A stretch of 64,000 nt of DNA from Rugosimonospora africana (GTDB lineage Bacteria > Actinomycetota > Actinomycetes > Mycobacteriales > Micromonosporaceae). Under the pieces are notes generated by a model, which was not told the DNA's origin, did not search any database, and saw nothing but the letters and a program-made list of their open reading frames with translations. Below, piece after piece: positions 61,455 to 64,000 of the stretch (positions are counted from its first letter, which is position 1; each line of letters starts with the position of its first letter). The translations under genes and the position numbers were made by a program. The DNA lies in the NCBI RefSeq assembly GCF_016862975.1, contig NZ_BONZ01000021.1, positions 224,030 through 288,029 of the forward strand. Reading direction: 5' to 3'.

Positions 61455-63453
61455 CGGCCGCCTCGAAGGCCCGGCCGGCGGCGGTCACGCTCGGCCCGCT
61501 GTGGAACAGCCCGGTGCTCGGGCCGCTGTCCGCGGCCGGCAGGCCGAACCACGCGTACCGCTGGACGTAGGACAGGCCGCCGAGCATCTTCGCCGACGCG
61601 GTGACGAACGCGGCCTGCTGGGAGTCGCTCGGGTACGACGTGCCGTTCGCGAAGTTGATGAGGGCGTACTCGGTGAGCCAGATCGGCTTGTGGTACCGGT
61701 TGTAGACCGCGCTGAGGTACGACTTGAGTTCGCTCACCGCGCTCGCCGTGACGAAGTCTCCGCCGTACCAGTGCAGGGTGATGAAGTCGACCCGGTAGCC
61801 GCGGCTGGCCGCGCCGGACATGAACTGGTCCAGCCAGCCGCCGGCCTTGTCGCCGCCGGTCGCCACCGCCGGGCTGCCCAGCGTCGACCCGGTCGCCATC
61901 AGCTGCGGCCAGAGGTCCAGCGCCTGCGCGACGGTCATGTTCGCCTGGTCGCCACGGTCCGGTTCGTTGAAGCCGAGCAGGTAGTGCCCGGCGTTCTTCG
62001 CCTGGCTCAGCGCGCTTGCGGTGACGCTGGCGGAGCCCCAGATCATCGGTACGAACTGGACGCCGGACGGCGTGGTGACGCCGGAATGCGTGGTGGACCA
62101 GGTGTAGTACCAACTGGCCTTCGACTGGGCCAGCGCCTGGCTCACGCCGGTGAAGTTCCACACGCACACGCCCTTCTTCGCCGAGACGACCGCCGGCGCG
62201 GGCGGTGCGGCCGCGGTGTGCGTCGGCTTCGGGCGCGGCGACGGCGATGGGGACGGCGGCACCGGGCTCGGCGACGGCGGAGTCGGCGATGCCACGACCG
62301 ACGTCGCGACCACGGCGGACGGCGACGCGACCGCGGCCACCGCCGGAGGTGTGGCCGATCCACTCAGCCGTACGGCGGCGAACGCCCCGACCGCGACGAC
62401 GGCGACGCAGGTCGCCGCGGCGGCGACCACGCCGACCGGCCCGTGCGAGCCGAACGTGAGCAGCGAACGCAGCCGCCGCACGGGTGCCGCGTGCGAGGGC
62501 CCGAGACCGCCCTTCGCCATGCCCGCCCCGTGACCGGCCGCGCCGTGACCCGCAGTGCCGTGACCCGCAGTGCCGTGACCCGCAGTGCCGTGACCGGCCC
62601 CATCATGACCCGCCGCGCCGTGACCCGCCGCACCATGGCCGGCGGCGCCGTGCGCCGCAGCGTGTCCGGCCAGCGGTGCGGCCGGCAGCGGTACCAGCGC
62701 CACCCCGGCGAGCAGGCGGTCCATCGGCAGCATCCCGCCGGTCCGGCTGGCGCAGGTCCGGCAGTCACGCACGTGCCGGGCCAGCCGCTTGCGCCACAGC
62801 GCGCTGGGCCTGCCGTCCCAGTCCCGGGTCAGCCCGGCCAGCTCACCGCAGCCCGGACGGGCCCGCAGCGCCCGCACCACGGTACGCGCGGACTGCACCT
62901 GTTCCTTCATCCGCTGCACCCGTACCGCGGCATGCGGCCCGGACAGTCCCAGCGCCATGGCGAGTTCGGCACGGTTCAGCTCGCCGGTCTCCTCCAGCCA
63001 CCAGAGGGAGAGCAGCGCACGATCGTCCTCTTCCAGCCACCGGGTCGCCTCCGCTACCTCCCGCCGCTGGTCGGTCAGGCCCAGTCGCAGGACGGTCAGC
63101 TCGGCGAAGTCGGCGGCGGGGTCGGGTACGGCCTGTGCCGCGTCCAGCTCGGCGCTGCGGTTCAGGACGGTGCGCCGGTACTGTTCGCGGTCGCGTACCT
63201 GGCGCACCGTGATGGCCACGAGCCAGGACCGGAACGCGTACGGGTCGCGCAGGTCGGGCAGGTGGCGCACGACCCGCATGAGCGTCTCCTGGACCACGTC
63301 GTCGACGTCGGCGTGCCCGTTCAGCGCCCGGCCCACGATGTTGTAGACCAGCGGCAACGACTGCGCCACCAGGGTGTCGAGCGCCTGCTGGTCGCCATCG
63401 CGCGCGGCCACGACCATGGCGCTGTCGGGTCCGCTCCGACCGGCTCCAACCAT
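61450..63453 (-). CDS. Transmembrane ECF sigma factor fused to a GH128-like glycosidase domain
   Basis: This 667-aa protein has, in order: sigma region 2 (about 14-92; DVDDVVQETLMRVVRHLPDLRDPYAFRSWLVAITVRQVRD) and sigma region 4 (about 130-195). Next are a zinc-finger anti-sigma-like element HVRDCRTC (227-234), ten or so GAAGH/GTAGH repeats (about 261-309), and one membrane helix (about 336-362). A Ser/Pro linker leads to an outside GH128/Asl1-like barrel (about 425-667). Glycosidase residues are kept: Glu near 497 in GFNEPDRGD and Glu near 594 in WLTEYAL. It is a one-piece signalling protein that can sense a glucan outside and act on transcription inside. ECF classes with such extensions are known in actinobacteria. 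SD AAGGAG is upstream; a GTG at 63456 is also possible. Confidence 0.93.
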   Translation of the reverse strand: MVGAGRSGPDSAMVVAARDGDQQALDTLVAQSLPLVYNIVGRALNGHADVDDVVQETLMRVVRHLPDLRDPYAFRSWLVAITVRQVRDREQYRRTVLNRSAELDAAQAVPDPAADFAELTVLRLGLTDQRREVAEATRWLEEDDRALLSLWWLEETGELNRAELAMALGLSGPHAAVRVQRMKEQVQSARTVVRALRARPGCGELAGLTRDWDGRPSALWRKRLARHVRDCRTCASRTGGMLPMDRLLAGVALVPLPAAPLAGHAAAHGAAGHGAAGHGAAGHDGAGHGTAGHGTAGHGTAGHGAAGHGAGMAKGGLGPSHAAPVRRLRSLLTFGSHGPVGVVAAAATCVAVVAVGAFAAVRLSGSATPPAVAAVASPSAVVATSVVASPTPPSPSPVPPSPSPSPRPKPTHTAAAPPAPAVVSAKKGVCVWNFTGVSQALAQSKASWYYTWSTTHSGVTTPSGVQFVPMIWGSASVTASALSQAKNAGHYLLGFNEPDRGDQANMTVAQALDLWPQLMATGSTLGSPAVATGGDKAGGWLDQFMSGAASRGYRVDFITLHWYGGDFVTASAVSELKSYLSAVYNRYHKPIWLTEYALINFANGTSYPSDSQQAAFVTASAKMLGGLSYVQRYAWFGLPAADSGPSTGLFHSGPSVTAAGRAFEAAG

Positions 63454-63634
63454 CACCCAAGCGCTCCTTCCGCACCCGTACGCTACGGCCGCCGGTACGG
63501 CCGCCTGTATCGGAGACCCGTCGCACCACGCCGGATAACGCTTTTCTCCGCTCCCGGGACGGTACCGGACGCCGACCCAGAGGCATCGATGACGACCTCT
63601 TGACAAGACGGCGAACTGCCGGCAACCTCTGGGC

Positions 63635-63646
63635 GAGAGCGCTCTC
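63635..63646. promoter_or_regulatory. LacI-type palindrome, copy 1
   Basis: GAGAGCGCTCTC is a perfect 12-bp palindrome between the sigma-GH128 gene and the divergent secreted-protein gene. A second copy lies with its centre 53 bp away, about five DNA turns, suited to cooperative binding by one dimer pair. Confidence 0.7.
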
Positions 63647-63687
63647 CCTTCTCCCCCAAAATTCACGTGCCGCCCTTAGCTGCCGGA

Positions 63688-63699
63688 GAGAGCGCTCTC
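63688..63699. promoter_or_regulatory. LacI-type palindrome, copy 2
   Basis: GAGAGCGCTCTC again, here inside GGAGAGAGCGCTCTCAG, 53 bp before the secreted-protein start. The two copies probably control the divergent genes together. Confidence 0.7.
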
Positions 63700-63752
63700 A
63701 GCTCTGGCATCGGCGACCCGGTCGCCGCCTCCGACCGTCCCTGGAGGAACCC

Positions 63753-64000
63753 ATGAGTACCGTCCCCCCGCTGCCCGTCCGGCGACCAGCCCGGTCCCGG
63801 CTCTGGCTCGCGGTGGCCGTGCTGGCCACCGCCGCACTCGTCGCCAGCTACCTGGCCGTGACCGCGCTGACCGCGAGCGCGGCGGCCACCCTGCTGTCCC
63901 AGGGGCGCCCGGCGACCGCGTCGTCCTCCGAGAACGCCGGCAGCCCGGCCTCGGCCGCCGTCGACGGCAACACCGGCACCCGGTGGTCGTCCGCGTTCAG
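63753..64000 (+). CDS. Secreted discoidin/CBM32-domain protein, 5' part only
   Basis: The frame is open from the ATG at 63753 (SD GGAGGAA) to the end of the window, so the gene is cut off. A signal peptide occupies about residues 1-45 (LWLAVAVLATAALVASYLAVTALTASAAA). Then TLLSQGRPATASSSENAGSPASAAVDGNTGTRWSSAF begins an F5/8 type C (discoidin, CBM32-like) fold. The rest is likely a glycoside hydrolase or polysaccharide-binding protein. Promoter palindromes are shared with the sigma-GH128 gene. Confidence 0.85.
   Translation, partial: MSTVPPLPVRRPARSRLWLAVAVLATAALVASYLAVTALTASAAATLLSQGRPATASSSENAGSPASAAVDGNTGTRWSSAF

Noticed and set aside
60919..63603. Very long forward frame (about 894 codons) over the M20 end and the sigma-GH128 gene
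   Set aside because: It is the opposite-strand shadow of the sigma-GH128 gene, rich in Arg/Ala/His/Gly, with no domain and no SD; the reverse frame has clear sigma and glycosidase motifs.

Overview
The window is about 72% GC. It has dense gene packing, frequent GTG starts, many 1-4 nt stop/start overlaps, several ECF sigma factors, Tat and lipoprotein signals, an F420/quinone-reductase-type protein and secreted plant-polysaccharide hydrolases. Together these point to a saprophytic, mycelial actinomycete chromosome, most likely Micromonosporales; that placement is inferred, since no rRNA or marker gene is present. I saw no tRNA, rRNA, CRISPR array, intact insertion sequence or prophage.

Layout. 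0-12 kb: an APC amino-acid permease behind a hairpin leader, a LacI regulator, an ECF sigma factor, pyrophosphatase, a crcB fluoride-channel pair behind a probable variant fluoride riboswitch, efeO-efeB iron genes without efeU, and a bile-acid-type transporter. 11.6-24.5 kb: a long reverse-strand catabolic operon (ABC sugar importer, GH38 alpha-mannosidase, glucarate-dehydratase-like enolase-superfamily enzyme, aldose-epimerase-like protein, SDR, DUF4185-like propeller, SGNH esterase) with two paralogous GntR regulators facing away from each other over shared repeats. 24.5-31.4 kb: MFS exporter with TetR, a radical SAM protein with an unusual cysteine spacing, a large palindromic element, a D-threonine-aldolase/D-serine-dehydratase-like enzyme and small genes. 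31.6-38.4 kb: a copper/thiol-redox locus (YcnI, DUF929, VKOR, CopC, CopD-CtaG fusion) beside an anti-sigma/sigma pair; three promoters there share GGGAAC-N17-CGAC and so form a candidate regulon. 38.5-43.7 kb: membrane protein, Pit phosphate transporter, threonine synthase, and a solute-binding-like protein without a signal peptide. 43.8-53 kb: secreted GH44-CBM2 glucanase and pectinesterase with LacI-type operators, acetate transporter, MarR plus ABC exporter, and a GH13 glucosidase. 53-59 kb: cell-surface polysaccharide genes (DUF2142, flippase, ligase/polymerase, GT2). 59-64 kb: GNAT, M20 peptidase, and a one-piece transmembrane sigma factor whose outside domain is a GH128-type glycosidase, divergent from a discoidin-domain secreted protein that runs off the window.

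Recurring themes: (1) glycan sensing and breakdown; (2) copper, iron and fluoride homeostasis; (3) short tandem duplications or repeats that start on, or include, stop codons (near 9.9, 19.7, 22.8, 32.5, 36.9 and 38.4 kb). The items most worth following up are the sigma-GH128 fusion, the fluoride-riboswitch variant with an SD-masking switch, the shared copper promoter motif, and the gene-end repeats.
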